Shown piece after piece: positions 1-5,683 of a stretch of DNA of 6,006 nucleotides (the stretch's first letter is position 1; each line of letters starts with the position of its first letter). The stretch comes from an uncultured Eubacteriales bacterium. Its GTDB lineage: Bacteria > Bacillota > Clostridia > Oscillospirales > Acutalibacteraceae. The translations under genes and the position numbers were made by a program. The DNA lies in NCBI GenBank assembly GCA_900319255.1, contig ONNU01000286.1, positions 1 through 6,006 on the forward strand, written 5' to 3'. Below the pieces are notes generated by a model. The model saw nothing but the letters and a program-made list of their open reading frames with translations, had not been told where the DNA came from and did not search any database.

Positions 1-4
1 GAAG

Positions 5-52
5 AATTGGTACATGTGCAGAAGACTGGTTTGTAAGCACCATGTACCAATT
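5..52 (+). terminator. Terminator- or attenuator-like stem-loop upstream of the radical SAM gene
   Basis: A perfect 12-bp inverted repeat is seen: AATTGGTACATG at 5-16 and CATGTACCAATT at 41-52. It extends inward by TGC (17-19) pairing with GCA (37-39) past a bulged C40. The 3' arm runs into an AT-rich, T-dominated tract (51-65). The loop is long (about 17-24 nt) and the T tract is interrupted by A, so this is not a textbook terminator. It may be a partial attenuator between an upstream gene (off the window) and the maturase, or a protein-binding palindrome. Two + strand frames are open across the left edge. The one starting at base 1 stops at 34-36 inside the loop; the one starting at base 3 stops at 108-110. 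Confidence 0.45.
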
Positions 53-84
53 ATTATTTTTATATAACAAGGTTGAGGGTTGTA

Positions 85-1401
85 ATGAACGAAATATTAA
101 AGAAAGATAAAAATCTTTCAAAATTACTTCCGCCGCAGAAGCCGTCGAAGGAAAAAATTTATGTTCCATCTCAGTTCACTATACAGTTTGAACAAATGGG
201 AAAGAAATATCTTTTCAATACTCTAACAAAGCAGTGTCTGGAGGCTGACCTTCCTTCCTCGGTTAAAGGCGGAGAGGGTTTCGACAGTCTGATTGAGGGA
301 TATTTTCTTGTACCGGAAGGTAAAGATGAATGTGCGTTTTATGAAAGTATTTCTTCCTTAATGCGAATTTACAACAAAAAGAAAGATGTCAGCAGCTACA
401 CTATACTGCCTACTTTGGGCTGCAACGCTCGCTGCGTTTATTGCTACGAAGAAGGCTGTAAACCTATAACTATGACTCCTGAAATCGTGGAACAGACTAT
501 TCAGTATATTTTGGATTCACATGGTGATAAAAAGGTTAAGTTTAATTGGTTCGGCGGTGAGCCGCTTCTTTGTCAAAGCATAATAGATCGCATTTGTGAA
601 GGTATGCGAGAAAACGGCGTGGAGTATACCAGCTTTATCATATCAAACGGAAGCTTGATTACACCTGAATTAATTGAAAAAATGGTAGGTCCCTGGCATG
701 TAAATAGTCTGCAAATATCAATGGACGGTGCAGAAGAGGACTATATTAAACGTAAGAATTATTTCACTGACACAGATCAGTACCATGCTGTTATACGCAG
801 TATTGAACAACTTGCCCAAAAGGAAAAATTGGTGCATATTCGCTGTAATGTAGATGAGAATAACCTTGAGGGTATTCAGCGTTTTCTCGAAGACCTTAAA
901 GAGGGGATAAGCCATAAGGAATATGTTTCTATTTATTTAGCGCCCTTGGATCAGATAAAGGATAATGATTCTTTCCTGTCTTTTTACAAAAAAATGATTG
1001 ATTCCCGGGTGCTTATTGAACAGGCTGGATTTAAGCCTGGAAATATGGGAGGTTTCAGCCTGACTTTTAAGGTGAACTTCTGCATGGCAGACGGAAATGG
1101 CGTGGTTATTTGTCCTGATGGTGTGTTATCTCCCTGCGAACATTTGCAGCAAACGGCAGCCTTCGGGGACATATGGAATGGTGTGACAGATGAAGCTGCC
1201 AAAAAGGATTTTTGCCGCACAGATCGTACTCGTGAAAAATGCCGCAAGTGTCCTTTCCTTCCTGACTGCACAAGCTTTGCAAGTTGTCCGTCAGAATCTC
1301 GCTATTGCCGTGAACAGCGTAAGATTGTTACAGTAGAGGCTCTTAAGCGCATAGTTCAGAACAGAGTAATTGAAAACCACGATGACAGTTCGTTTTGCTA
1401 A
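85..1401 (+). CDS. Radical SAM/SPASM RiPP peptide maturase
   Basis: This 438-residue iron-sulfur enzyme belongs to the SPASM class that installs crosslinks or other modifications in ribosomally made peptides. The first 100 residues are a leader-side extension. The radical SAM core follows, with C113-x3-C117-x2-C120 (CNARCVYC) ligating the SAM cluster and GGEP at 157-160. The C-terminal SPASM region carries C333, G346-x4-C351, then C386-x2-C389-x5-C395, C401 and C408, enough for auxiliary 4Fe-4S clusters. The ATG at 85 is preferred over an in-frame TTG at 73 because GAGGG (75-79) lies 5 nt upstream of it and would fall inside the longer form. A PqqD-type gene follows after 11 nt, which supports a RiPP role. 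The exact chemistry (thioether, C-C crosslink or other) cannot be read from the sequence. A maturase for a non-RiPP enzyme is less likely. Confidence 0.88.
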   Translation: MNEILKKDKNLSKLLPPQKPSKEKIYVPSQFTIQFEQMGKKYLFNTLTKQCLEADLPSSVKGGEGFDSLIEGYFLVPEGKDECAFYESISSLMRIYNKKKDVSSYTILPTLGCNARCVYCYEEGCKPITMTPEIVEQTIQYILDSHGDKKVKFNWFGGEPLLCQSIIDRICEGMRENGVEYTSFIISNGSLITPELIEKMVGPWHVNSLQISMDGAEEDYIKRKNYFTDTDQYHAVIRSIEQLAQKEKLVHIRCNVDENNLEGIQRFLEDLKEGISHKEYVSIYLAPLDQIKDNDSFLSFYKKMIDSRVLIEQAGFKPGNMGGFSLTFKVNFCMADGNGVVICPDGVLSPCEHLQQTAAFGDIWNGVTDEAAKKDFCRTDRTREKCRKCPFLPDCTSFASCPSESRYCREQRKIVTVEALKRIVQNRVIENHDDSSFC

Positions 1402-1412
1402 GGAGGAATAAC

Positions 1413-1673
1413 ATGAAACTGAAAGACGATTTCATTACACAATCTATTGAAGAAACTCAGTTCCTTGTGCCGATTGGCGGAGGAGCATTCAACGTCATTC
1501 TTCGCAGCAATAAAACTGCGGCATTTATTGTGGACTGCCTGAAAGAGGAAACAACAAAAGACGCTATTGTAGATGCAATGAGTGAAAAATACGATGTGGC
1601 AAGAGATGTTATTGAGTCTGATGTTGAGGAAATCCTGAATATCCTGCGCAAAATCAATGCACTTGATGAATGA
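1413..1673 (+). CDS. PqqD family peptide chaperone (RiPP recognition element)
   Basis: This 86-residue protein matches the PqqD family in length and layout. The N-terminal half (about 1-35, including the VPIGGGAFNVILRSN stretch) fits the beta-strand part of the winged helix. The helical second half (about 36-86) contains the TAAFIVDCL and DVEEIL segments and ends in INALDE. Proteins of this family bind the leader of a RiPP precursor and present it to the partner radical SAM enzyme. It starts 11 nt after the maturase stop, with AAGGAGG (1400-1406) 6 nt ahead of the ATG, so the two are surely co-transcribed. An in-frame TTG at 1395 is rejected because it lies upstream of this ribosome binding site and overlaps the previous gene. 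The C-terminal coding sequence overlaps the start of a small Cys-containing ORF. Confidence 0.85.
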   Translation: MKLKDDFITQSIEETQFLVPIGGGAFNVILRSNKTAAFIVDCLKEETTKDAIVDAMSEKYDVARDVIESDVEEILNILRKINALDE

Positions 1674-1809
1674 GAACAACATCAATCGTTGTACGATAAG
1701 CCTGTCTTGTCAGTATGGAGTTAATACTCCGGCAGAATATTGGACGGGAAGTGCTTTCTGTACTGCCCGTTTAAATTTTGCTCATTTTGCATTGCAGCGA
1801 AATGAATAG
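1666..1809 (+). CDS. Small three-cysteine ORF, candidate RiPP precursor or accessory peptide
   Basis: This is a 47-codon ORF starting at the ATG inside GATGAATGA, so it overlaps the PqqD stop by 8 nt and could be translationally coupled. An in-frame ATG at 1657 would give 50 residues. The peptide has Cys at 9, 15 and 32, many Ser/Thr residues, and a TPAEYWTGSAFC segment at 21-32. That composition resembles core peptides more than a structural protein. The stop lies 10 nt before a strong intrinsic terminator, and it is the only + strand frame open across the whole gap, which argues for a real last gene of the operon. Against it: no Shine-Dalgarno sequence is seen, the region before the first Cys is only 8 residues (short for a leader), and an ORF of this length can occur by chance. 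The family was not recognised. Confidence 0.4.
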   Translation: MNENNINRCTISLSCQYGVNTPAEYWTGSAFCTARLNFAHFALQRNE

Positions 1810-1819
1810 ATACTTTTTT

Positions 1820-1857
1820 GGGACATTTCTTTAGATAGAGATGCCCCTGTTTTATTT
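1820..1857 (+). terminator. Rho-independent terminator ending the RiPP operon
   Basis: An 11-bp stem is formed by GGGACATTTCT (1820-1830) and AGAGATGCCCC (1837-1847), with one A/C mismatch and one G-T wobble. The loop is six bases (TTAGAT). The T-rich tail TGTTTTATTT follows at 1848-1857. The tract before the stem is T-rich rather than A-rich, so it acts on the + strand only. Its position 10 nt after the small Cys ORF suggests that ORF belongs to the transcript. Confidence 0.8.
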
Positions 1858-1915
1858 GCAAAAATCTTAAAGCTTATTTTTTAGGAAACAGTGTTTTAAT
1901 GCGAGTGAGAAATAT

Positions 1916-1949
1916 ATTACAAAAACACAATAAATATTCATTTTGTAAT
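1916..1949. repeat. 9-bp inverted repeat with TTACAA/TTGTAA half-sites
   Basis: ATTACAAAA (1916-1924) and TTTTGTAAT (1941-1949) form a perfect inverted repeat with a 16-nt spacer in an AT-rich, gene-free stretch. The same TTACAA...TTGTAA core recurs at 2091-2115. It could be a regulator site for the downstream operon, or chance in AT-rich DNA. Confidence 0.3.
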
Positions 1950-1973
1950 TTGAATTAACTATTTAAATAATTT

Positions 1974-1999
1974 AAAGAAAACCTATTTTCTTTTTTTCT
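1974..1999 (+). terminator. Weak AT-rich hairpin followed by T tract
   Basis: AAAGAAAA (1974-1981) and TTTTCTTT (1986-1993) pair perfectly around a CCTA loop, and further T residues follow. With only one G-C pair the stem is weak. It may be a backup terminator after the RiPP operon or an incidental purine/pyrimidine run. Apart from this and the inverted repeats, 1858-2030 holds nothing recognisable. Confidence 0.25.
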
Positions 2000-2059
2000 C
2001 AAAAAATATTAAAAATATAAAAAATTAACCGAATTGGTGATGCTTTTGTTCGTATTATG

Positions 2060-2068
2060 TGCTATAAT
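2060..2068 (+). promoter_or_regulatory. Extended -10 promoter for the membrane/DUF6765 operon
   Basis: TGCTATAAT is a perfect extended -10 element (TGn plus the TATAAT consensus). No good -35 hexamer sits 16-18 bp upstream: the nearest candidate, TTGGTG at 2034-2039, is 23 bp away. The extended TG would compensate. Transcription would begin near 2075, giving an untranslated leader of about 95 nt before the ATG at 2171. Confidence 0.6.
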
Positions 2069-2086
2069 AAGAGATAGGTTATAGAT

Positions 2087-2119
2087 ATTTTTACAACAAT
2101 GTACCTTTTTTGTAAAAAT
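2087..2119. repeat. 10-bp inverted repeat in the operon leader
   Basis: ATTTTTACAA (2087-2096) and TTGTAAAAAT (2110-2119) form a perfect 10-bp inverted repeat with a 13-nt loop. It lies just downstream of the predicted transcription start. That position suits an operator or a leader hairpin. It is not followed by a T tract, so it is unlikely to be a terminator. Confidence 0.4.
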
Positions 2120-2170
2120 AGCTTAAAAGTTGATTACACGTTTTATTAATATGTTTGCATGGAGGCATTT

Positions 2171-2650
2171 ATGGAAACTAAGCTAAGACGTTACCGCAGT
2201 TCGCTTGTGACAAATGGGATTGGAATTATTAATTTTGGCTTGTGGAGCTTAATAAAAGTAATTATAGCTGCTGTTGTAAACCCATCAAATTATACCGAAA
2301 GTATTGATGACGAAATAGTAAATACTCCGGCATTTATATTCGGCACAATTATTATATTAATAATTATCTTAGCTATACTTATTTTCCCTTATCTGTATAT
2401 TGGATTGTCAGCGTACAGAGAGGGGGTAAGGGGAAAAAAAGGGAGCGGTTACCTTATATTTGCAGGAATTATACTGCTGGTGACTATCCTTCAGATGGTA
2501 TTCTATTTTTTTCCGCAGGATAGTTATGAAATGAGTGTTAGTACTTATGTTGCTTCTTTTTTGATAGATTTTACAACTATTATTCTTTTATTAGATACTA
2601 TTTACGCTGCGATAATGTCAAGAAAGCTTTCAAAGCTGCTTGAAAAGTGA
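2171..2650 (+). CDS. Four-helix integral membrane protein, family not recognised
   Basis: This is a 159-residue hydrophobic protein. Four membrane segments are visible at about 14-36, 53-80, 93-113 and 126-150. The N-terminus is short and basic (KLRRYR), the loop after helix 2 is positive (REGVRGKKG), and the C-terminal tail is basic (MSRKLSKLLEK). These charges suggest both ends and that loop face the cytoplasm. The ATG at 2171 is chosen because GGAGG (2161-2165) lies 5 nt upstream; the in-frame ATG at 2159 overlaps that site. It is the first gene of an operon with the DUF6765 gene, whose ATG follows its stop by 10 nt. No catalytic or transport motif is seen. A small membrane partner of the downstream putative hydrolase is an inference from position only. 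Confidence 0.75.
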   Translation: METKLRRYRSSLVTNGIGIINFGLWSLIKVIIAAVVNPSNYTESIDDEIVNTPAFIFGTIIILIIILAILIFPYLYIGLSAYREGVRGKKGSGYLIFAGIILLVTILQMVFYFFPQDSYEMSVSTYVASFLIDFTTIILLLDTIYAAIMSRKLSKLLEK

Positions 2651-2660
2651 GGTAGAAGTC

Positions 2661-3833
2661 ATGCAGGAAGATTTCCATTATTACGCTACATACTGTGCTG
2701 CAAATCTCGCCGGATTTACCCACGAGCAAAGTCTTGATATTTGTTACAGTGCGCAGCTTGTTGATCTTTGCAGCAGGACGTTTCTTTCAACAATAAATGC
2801 GCCGTTGTCAGCGGCAACAACGCAGCTTCAGCTTGAGATGATGGACGCCCGAACGGATCCGGTAGGTTTACAGGATATAACGAGAATTTGGTCTTCATTT
2901 CATTTTTTGCCGGCTGATATTTTTTCAGATGTTAAAAAGGGTGCAGGCAAGCGTTATCGGAACAAATATCATTTAATATGCAATACAAACAGCGATCTGC
3001 TTGTGGATACGGTCAATCTTGCAGCAGGAAAAGGACTTCAGGCAGCAGGAATAGCAATGCATATTCTGGCTGATACCTGGGCGCACCGCTATTTTGCCGG
3101 AACACCGTCGCTTGTTATAAATAACACGACCTATTATTTTTATGAGCTTCTGCCCGATGGAAGCGGAGGATATACGGAAATACCGATCACTTTTCGTCAC
3201 AATCCGTCTGAGCCTGACGACCTCGACGCTCACAAATACACAAACAGCCTTTTTCAAAGCAGTGAAAACTCTATAATGAATTTAGGACACGGACGAGCAG
3301 GTCATTTGCCGGATTACAGCTTTATACGTTATAAGTATCTCCCGGCATGGGGCGAGTACGAAGAAATAGTAAAGGATAATCCTTCTGATTTTTATCATGC
3401 TTTTTGTCAGATGATCTATGCGTTGAAGTTCCTTCGGGGAGATAATCCGGAGTTTGAGAAAAGTACGTATGCGTGGGACGAGGCAAAACCGTATGAAGAC
3501 GAGATCATGGCAATTATCGAGAAGCGTCAGCTTAACGCCTGCGCCGATTGGAAAGCGTTTGGAGAAAAGCTGTCAGGAAAAGAGATCGAGTCTTTTGATT
3601 TATCTAAATATGAATCGGAATATGTAAGTTCTGATAAGGATAATAAAAATGAAACCTTTCTCGGCAAGTTTATATTGGCGGCAATGGCTCAGAAAAGTAT
3701 GGTTACAAACAAAATATTTACATCAGGTAATCTCCTTGCCGGTTATTCGATAGACTTTGGCAAAAAAGGATTTGCAGGAATAAAGGATTATAAAATGCTC
3801 GTAGACCAATTGCAGAAAGGATTAGGCATATGA
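2661..3833 (+). CDS. DUF6765 family protein, putative metal-dependent hydrolase
   Basis: This 390-residue soluble protein has no signal peptide or membrane segment. It opens with MQEDFHYYATYCAANLAGF, a pattern I associate with DUF6765. Likely metal ligands or family signatures are D4/H6, the AQLVD motif at 31-35, HFLP at 81-84, the H134-x3-D138-x3-H142 helix (MHILADTWAH), and GHGRAGHLPD at 209-218 (H210, H214, D218). Runs of His and Asp like these resemble zinc-dependent phospholipase C/S1-P1 nuclease-like folds, but that link and the substrate are inference. The ATG at 2661 is chosen over a TTG at 2640, since the GTGAGG at 2647-2652 lies 8 nt upstream and the TTG form would overlap the previous gene. 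Lysine-rich, acidic low-complexity sequence at about 311-331 separates a small C-terminal part. The next gene overlaps its stop. Confidence 0.75.
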   Translation: MQEDFHYYATYCAANLAGFTHEQSLDICYSAQLVDLCSRTFLSTINAPLSAATTQLQLEMMDARTDPVGLQDITRIWSSFHFLPADIFSDVKKGAGKRYRNKYHLICNTNSDLLVDTVNLAAGKGLQAAGIAMHILADTWAHRYFAGTPSLVINNTTYYFYELLPDGSGGYTEIPITFRHNPSEPDDLDAHKYTNSLFQSSENSIMNLGHGRAGHLPDYSFIRYKYLPAWGEYEEIVKDNPSDFYHAFCQMIYALKFLRGDNPEFEKSTYAWDEAKPYEDEIMAIIEKRQLNACADWKAFGEKLSGKEIESFDLSKYESEYVSSDKDNKNETFLGKFILAAMAQKSMVTNKIFTSGNLLAGYSIDFGKKGFAGIKDYKMLVDQLQKGLGI

Positions 3834-4369
3834 CGAAGTTACAGAGAATAAAAAACGTTCTTGTTGGTCTTCTTATGCTGCTGAGTGGTGCATTAATGGC
3901 GGTGTTGGGATCGGACGCTGTTGCGTTGATTATGTGGATTCTTGCAGCATCTATGAGTATCAGCGGCATCAAAATGCTTTTTTATTATCTTACTATGGCA
4001 AGACATATGGTAGACGGCGATCAGATCCTGATACGTGGGTTAATACTCTTTGACATCGGTGCTTTTACCGCAACGCTGTCTAACATTTCCCAGATCTATA
4101 TTATGGGCTATCTTCTTGGAATTCACGCTTTCAGCGGCTGTATAGATGTAATGCGTGCTATTGAAGCAAAAAAGCTTACTTCATCATCGTGGAAGCTCAA
4201 TTTCTCTACCGGAATTGTAAACATTATTCTTGCCGTTACGTGTATTGTATTTCTGCGCTCAGAAAGCATAGCTGTCTACATATACAGCGCAGGATTAATA
4301 TATTCGGCTTTGATACGTATTATTATGTCGTTCAGAAAGACGGCTGTGGTTTATATTACGCCGTCTTGA
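3830..4369 (+). CDS. DUF308/HdeD-like six-helix membrane protein
   Basis: This is a 179-residue integral membrane protein with about six hydrophobic helices at roughly 9-27, 29-55, 65-85, 88-108, 124-143 and 146-167. The three paired helices, Gly-rich turns (LLSGALMAVLG, SISGIKML) and length match the DUF308 (HdeD) family, whose founding member is linked to acid resistance in enterobacteria. No such role is shown here. It starts on an ATGA overlap with the DUF6765 gene, so translation is coupled, with AAAGGA near 3815 as a modest ribosome binding site. It is the last gene of the operon. Its final codons contain one arm of a terminator-like inverted repeat. A generic small membrane protein unrelated to HdeD is the alternative. 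Confidence 0.7.
   Translation: MTKLQRIKNVLVGLLMLLSGALMAVLGSDAVALIMWILAASMSISGIKMLFYYLTMARHMVDGDQILIRGLILFDIGAFTATLSNISQIYIMGYLLGIHAFSGCIDVMRAIEAKKLTSSSWKLNFSTGIVNIILAVTCIVFLRSESIAVYIYSAGLIYSALIRIIMSFRKTAVVYITPS
4337..4367 (+). terminator. Inverted repeat at the 3' end of the DUF308 gene
   Basis: AAGACGGC (4337-4344) and GCCGTCTT (4360-4367) pair perfectly over 8 bp with a 15-nt loop. The second arm runs into the stop codon. The following sequence is not T-rich until 4380-4384, so termination would be inefficient. It could instead stabilise the 3' end of the operon transcript. Confidence 0.4.
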
Positions 4370-4395
4370 TATGCCGGAGTTTTTATGGTCAGGGC

Positions 4396-4412
4396 GTTCG
4401 TGACGTCCGAAC
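4396..4412. repeat. Small hairpin in the intergenic region
   Basis: GTTCG (4396-4400) and CGAAC (4408-4412) flank a 7-nt loop that contains the palindrome GACGTC. It lies in the 231-bp gap between the DUF308 gene and the response regulator. No function can be assigned. Confidence 0.25.
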
Positions 4413-4510
4413 TGCCAGGTATTGAATTACCGTGGAATCTGCGATGGGCAAAACTTCACAACGCTGCACATGAATAAAACCGTCACCGCTTAATGGAACT
4501 ATGAATCGGC

Positions 4511-4527
4511 AAGGGGCGCTGCCCCTT
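4511..4527. repeat. GC-rich hairpin, possible dispersed repeat or terminator
   Basis: AAGGGGC (4511-4517) and GCCCCTT (4521-4527) form a 7-bp stem with a GCT loop. It is much richer in GC than its surroundings. The downstream bases (TGACTTCCGC) are not a T tract, so it is a poor intrinsic terminator. Its composition, unlike the local DNA, recalls the small GC-rich dispersed repeats of gut Clostridia. That origin is inference from memory of such elements and needs a genome-wide copy count. Confidence 0.4.
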
Positions 4528-4561
4528 TGACTTCCGCAATCTTTTGTTGTGGTTATGATGT

Positions 4562-4576
4562 GGAGAATGATTATCA
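4562..4576. promoter_or_regulatory. Fur-box-like palindrome upstream of the response regulator
   Basis: GGAGAATGATTATCA matches the 7-1-7 Fur box pattern TGATAATnATTATCA at 12 of 14 defined positions and contains the perfect palindrome ATGATTATCAT (4567-4577). It ends 24 nt before the ATG at 4601, where it would block transcription or overlap a -10-like TATCAT (4572-4577). No strong -35 is visible, so the promoter itself is uncertain. A PerR or Zur relative could also bind such a site. Confidence 0.4.
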
Positions 4577-4600
4577 TACCTAAGGAATAGGTGAATTCTG

Positions 4601-5407
4601 ATGTTGATATTTGCGATAGACGATGAGCCGAATATGCTCAGGCATTTACACATGGCGATATCTGATGCCGTTCCCGGATCGGAAATAATGGATTTTACAT
4701 CAGGCTTGGAAGCACTCAACGCGATTAAAGACAACCATTTTTATCCTATCATAGTCTTTTCGGATATACATATGCCAAAGCTTGACGGTCTTGAACTTGC
4801 GGTGAGGCTAAAAGAAATTGTACCTGATACAAAGATAGTATTTGTGACCGGGTATAACGAATACGCCTTAGACGCTTTTCAGGTACATGCAAGCGGTTAT
4901 CTTATTAAACCGGTAGAATCGAAGCGTATTCGGGAAGAAATTGAACATGTTATTCCGCATTACAATCAACCATCAGAAGTGCTTAGAGTTCAGTGTTTCG
5001 GGAAATTTGAGGTTTTTTGGCAAGGAAATCCTGTCCATTTCAAACGCTTGCAGACAAAGGAGCTGTTTGCATATCTGATAGATCAGAACGGTGCGTCATG
5101 TACGTATGAAGAGATTGCTCTTGCAATTTGGGAAGGTGAAACAGATTCAAAAGTATTATCACACCGTCTGCGAAATCTTGTTTCTGACCTGCGTTCAGTA
5201 TTGGGTATCATCGGTCAGACGAATGTTATTATAAAGTCGAACAGGACAATTGCTGTAAATAGAAATTTAGTAGATTGTGATTACTTCCATATGATGGACG
5301 GTGATCCGGACGCCGTAAATTCATACCGTGGAGTATATATGAAACAATATTCATGGGCGAGAGTAACAGAAGGTAATCTTCATTTTAAATATAAAAAGAA
5401 TAAATGA
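4601..5407 (+). CDS. Response regulator, receiver plus winged-helix (SAPR/BTAD type)
   Basis: This is a 268-residue cytoplasmic two-component regulator. The receiver domain (about 1-120) has the acidic pocket D7-D8-E9, phosphoacceptor D55 (VFSDIHMPKLDG), T83 and the conserved K103 in LIKP. An OmpR/PhoB-like winged helix spans about 128-222, with the RLRNLVSDLRSVLG recognition-helix region at 189-202. The tail from 224 (VDCDYFHMMDGDP...YSWA) matches the start of a bacterial transcriptional activation domain. It stops after roughly 45 residues, so that domain is short compared with full SARP proteins. AGGTG (4589-4593) lies 7 nt before the ATG. No kinase gene is complete in the window; the membrane frame at 5770 is a candidate partner. 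Targets are unknown, but the RiPP and DUF6765 operons nearby are reasonable candidates. Confidence 0.88.
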   Translation: MLIFAIDDEPNMLRHLHMAISDAVPGSEIMDFTSGLEALNAIKDNHFYPIIVFSDIHMPKLDGLELAVRLKEIVPDTKIVFVTGYNEYALDAFQVHASGYLIKPVESKRIREEIEHVIPHYNQPSEVLRVQCFGKFEVFWQGNPVHFKRLQTKELFAYLIDQNGASCTYEEIALAIWEGETDSKVLSHRLRNLVSDLRSVLGIIGQTNVIIKSNRTIAVNRNLVDCDYFHMMDGDPDAVNSYRGVYMKQYSWARVTEGNLHFKYKKNK

Positions 5408-5481
5408 TGTATTCTAATTGTTTTTCAGCTTAAATTTTGCTGCTTTACGACTATTTTCTGACACGTTAGTGATATACTTAA

Positions 5482-5509
5482 TTGAAAATGTTTGCTTTGT
5501 TATTATGCT
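5482..5509 (+). promoter_or_regulatory. Putative sigma-A-type promoter upstream of a structured region
   Basis: TTGAAA (5482-5487) and TATGCT (5504-5509) are spaced by 16 bp. Transcription would start near 5516, just ahead of the stem-loops at 5553-5674. The -10 hexamer matches TATAAT at only four of six bases, so this is tentative. Confidence 0.35.
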
Positions 5510-5552
5510 TTGAGAAAAACAGATCGAATTAAAATATATTTCAAAGAGTCAA

Positions 5553-5674
5553 TTAATACATGAAAAAACCAAGCGAAAGTGTAGTATTAACAGTGTAGCC
5601 GGTATTTTCATGGTTAAATAACTATGGACGAGTTTTCTTACAGTCGTGAAAACGACTGTTATATCCTGTCCATA
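5553..5674 (+). ncRNA. Candidate structured leader or small regulatory RNA
   Basis: Two neighbouring stem-loop domains are visible. The first pairs 5559-5570 with 5601-5612 (CATGAAAAAACC with GGTATTTTCATG, one A/A mismatch). Its 30-nt loop contains the direct repeat AGTGTAG (5578-5584 and 5592-5598). TTAA at 5553-5556 and 5614-5617 could extend the stem. The second domain has an outer stem TATGGAC/GTCCATA (5623-5629, 5668-5674), an internal loop, and a perfect inner stem ACAGTCGT/ACGACTGT (5640-5647, 5652-5659) capped by a GAAA tetraloop. No T tract follows, so it is not a terminator. I could not match it to a known riboswitch or ribozyme class. It could also be a DNA-level binding region with inverted and direct repeats. 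The rest of 5408-5552 shows no gene. Confidence 0.4.
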
Positions 5675-5683
5675 AAAAATATA

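Noticed and set aside
73..84. Upstream TTG start for the radical SAM protein
   Set aside because: It would place the Shine-Dalgarno GAGGG inside the coding sequence, whereas ATG 85 is correctly spaced from it.
1398..1685. Minus-strand frames opposite the PqqD gene
   Set aside because: They are antisense to a recognised PqqD gene with a strong ribosome binding site, and their products are Cys/Phe-rich shadow sequence.
2973..3257. Minus-strand frame opposite the DUF6765 gene
   Set aside because: It lies entirely antisense to coding sequence with clear protein motifs on the + strand, and its product has no domain pattern.
4189..4425. 78-codon + strand frame inside the DUF308 gene
   Set aside because: It lies in a different frame of a well-supported membrane protein gene, has no ribosome binding site and resembles no protein family.
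4400..4486. Long-range GTGACG/CGTCAC pairing in the gap before the response regulator
   Set aside because: Six base pairs over about 75 nt is within chance expectation, and no flanking pairs extend it.
4389..4577. 62-codon minus-strand frame in the gap before the response regulator
   Set aside because: The product is low-complexity and crosses the GC-rich hairpin. No start signal or family resemblance is seen.
5426..5442. CAGC/GCTG hairpin after the response regulator as a terminator
   Set aside because: The stem has only 4 bp and the T run lies before it rather than after it on the + strand.
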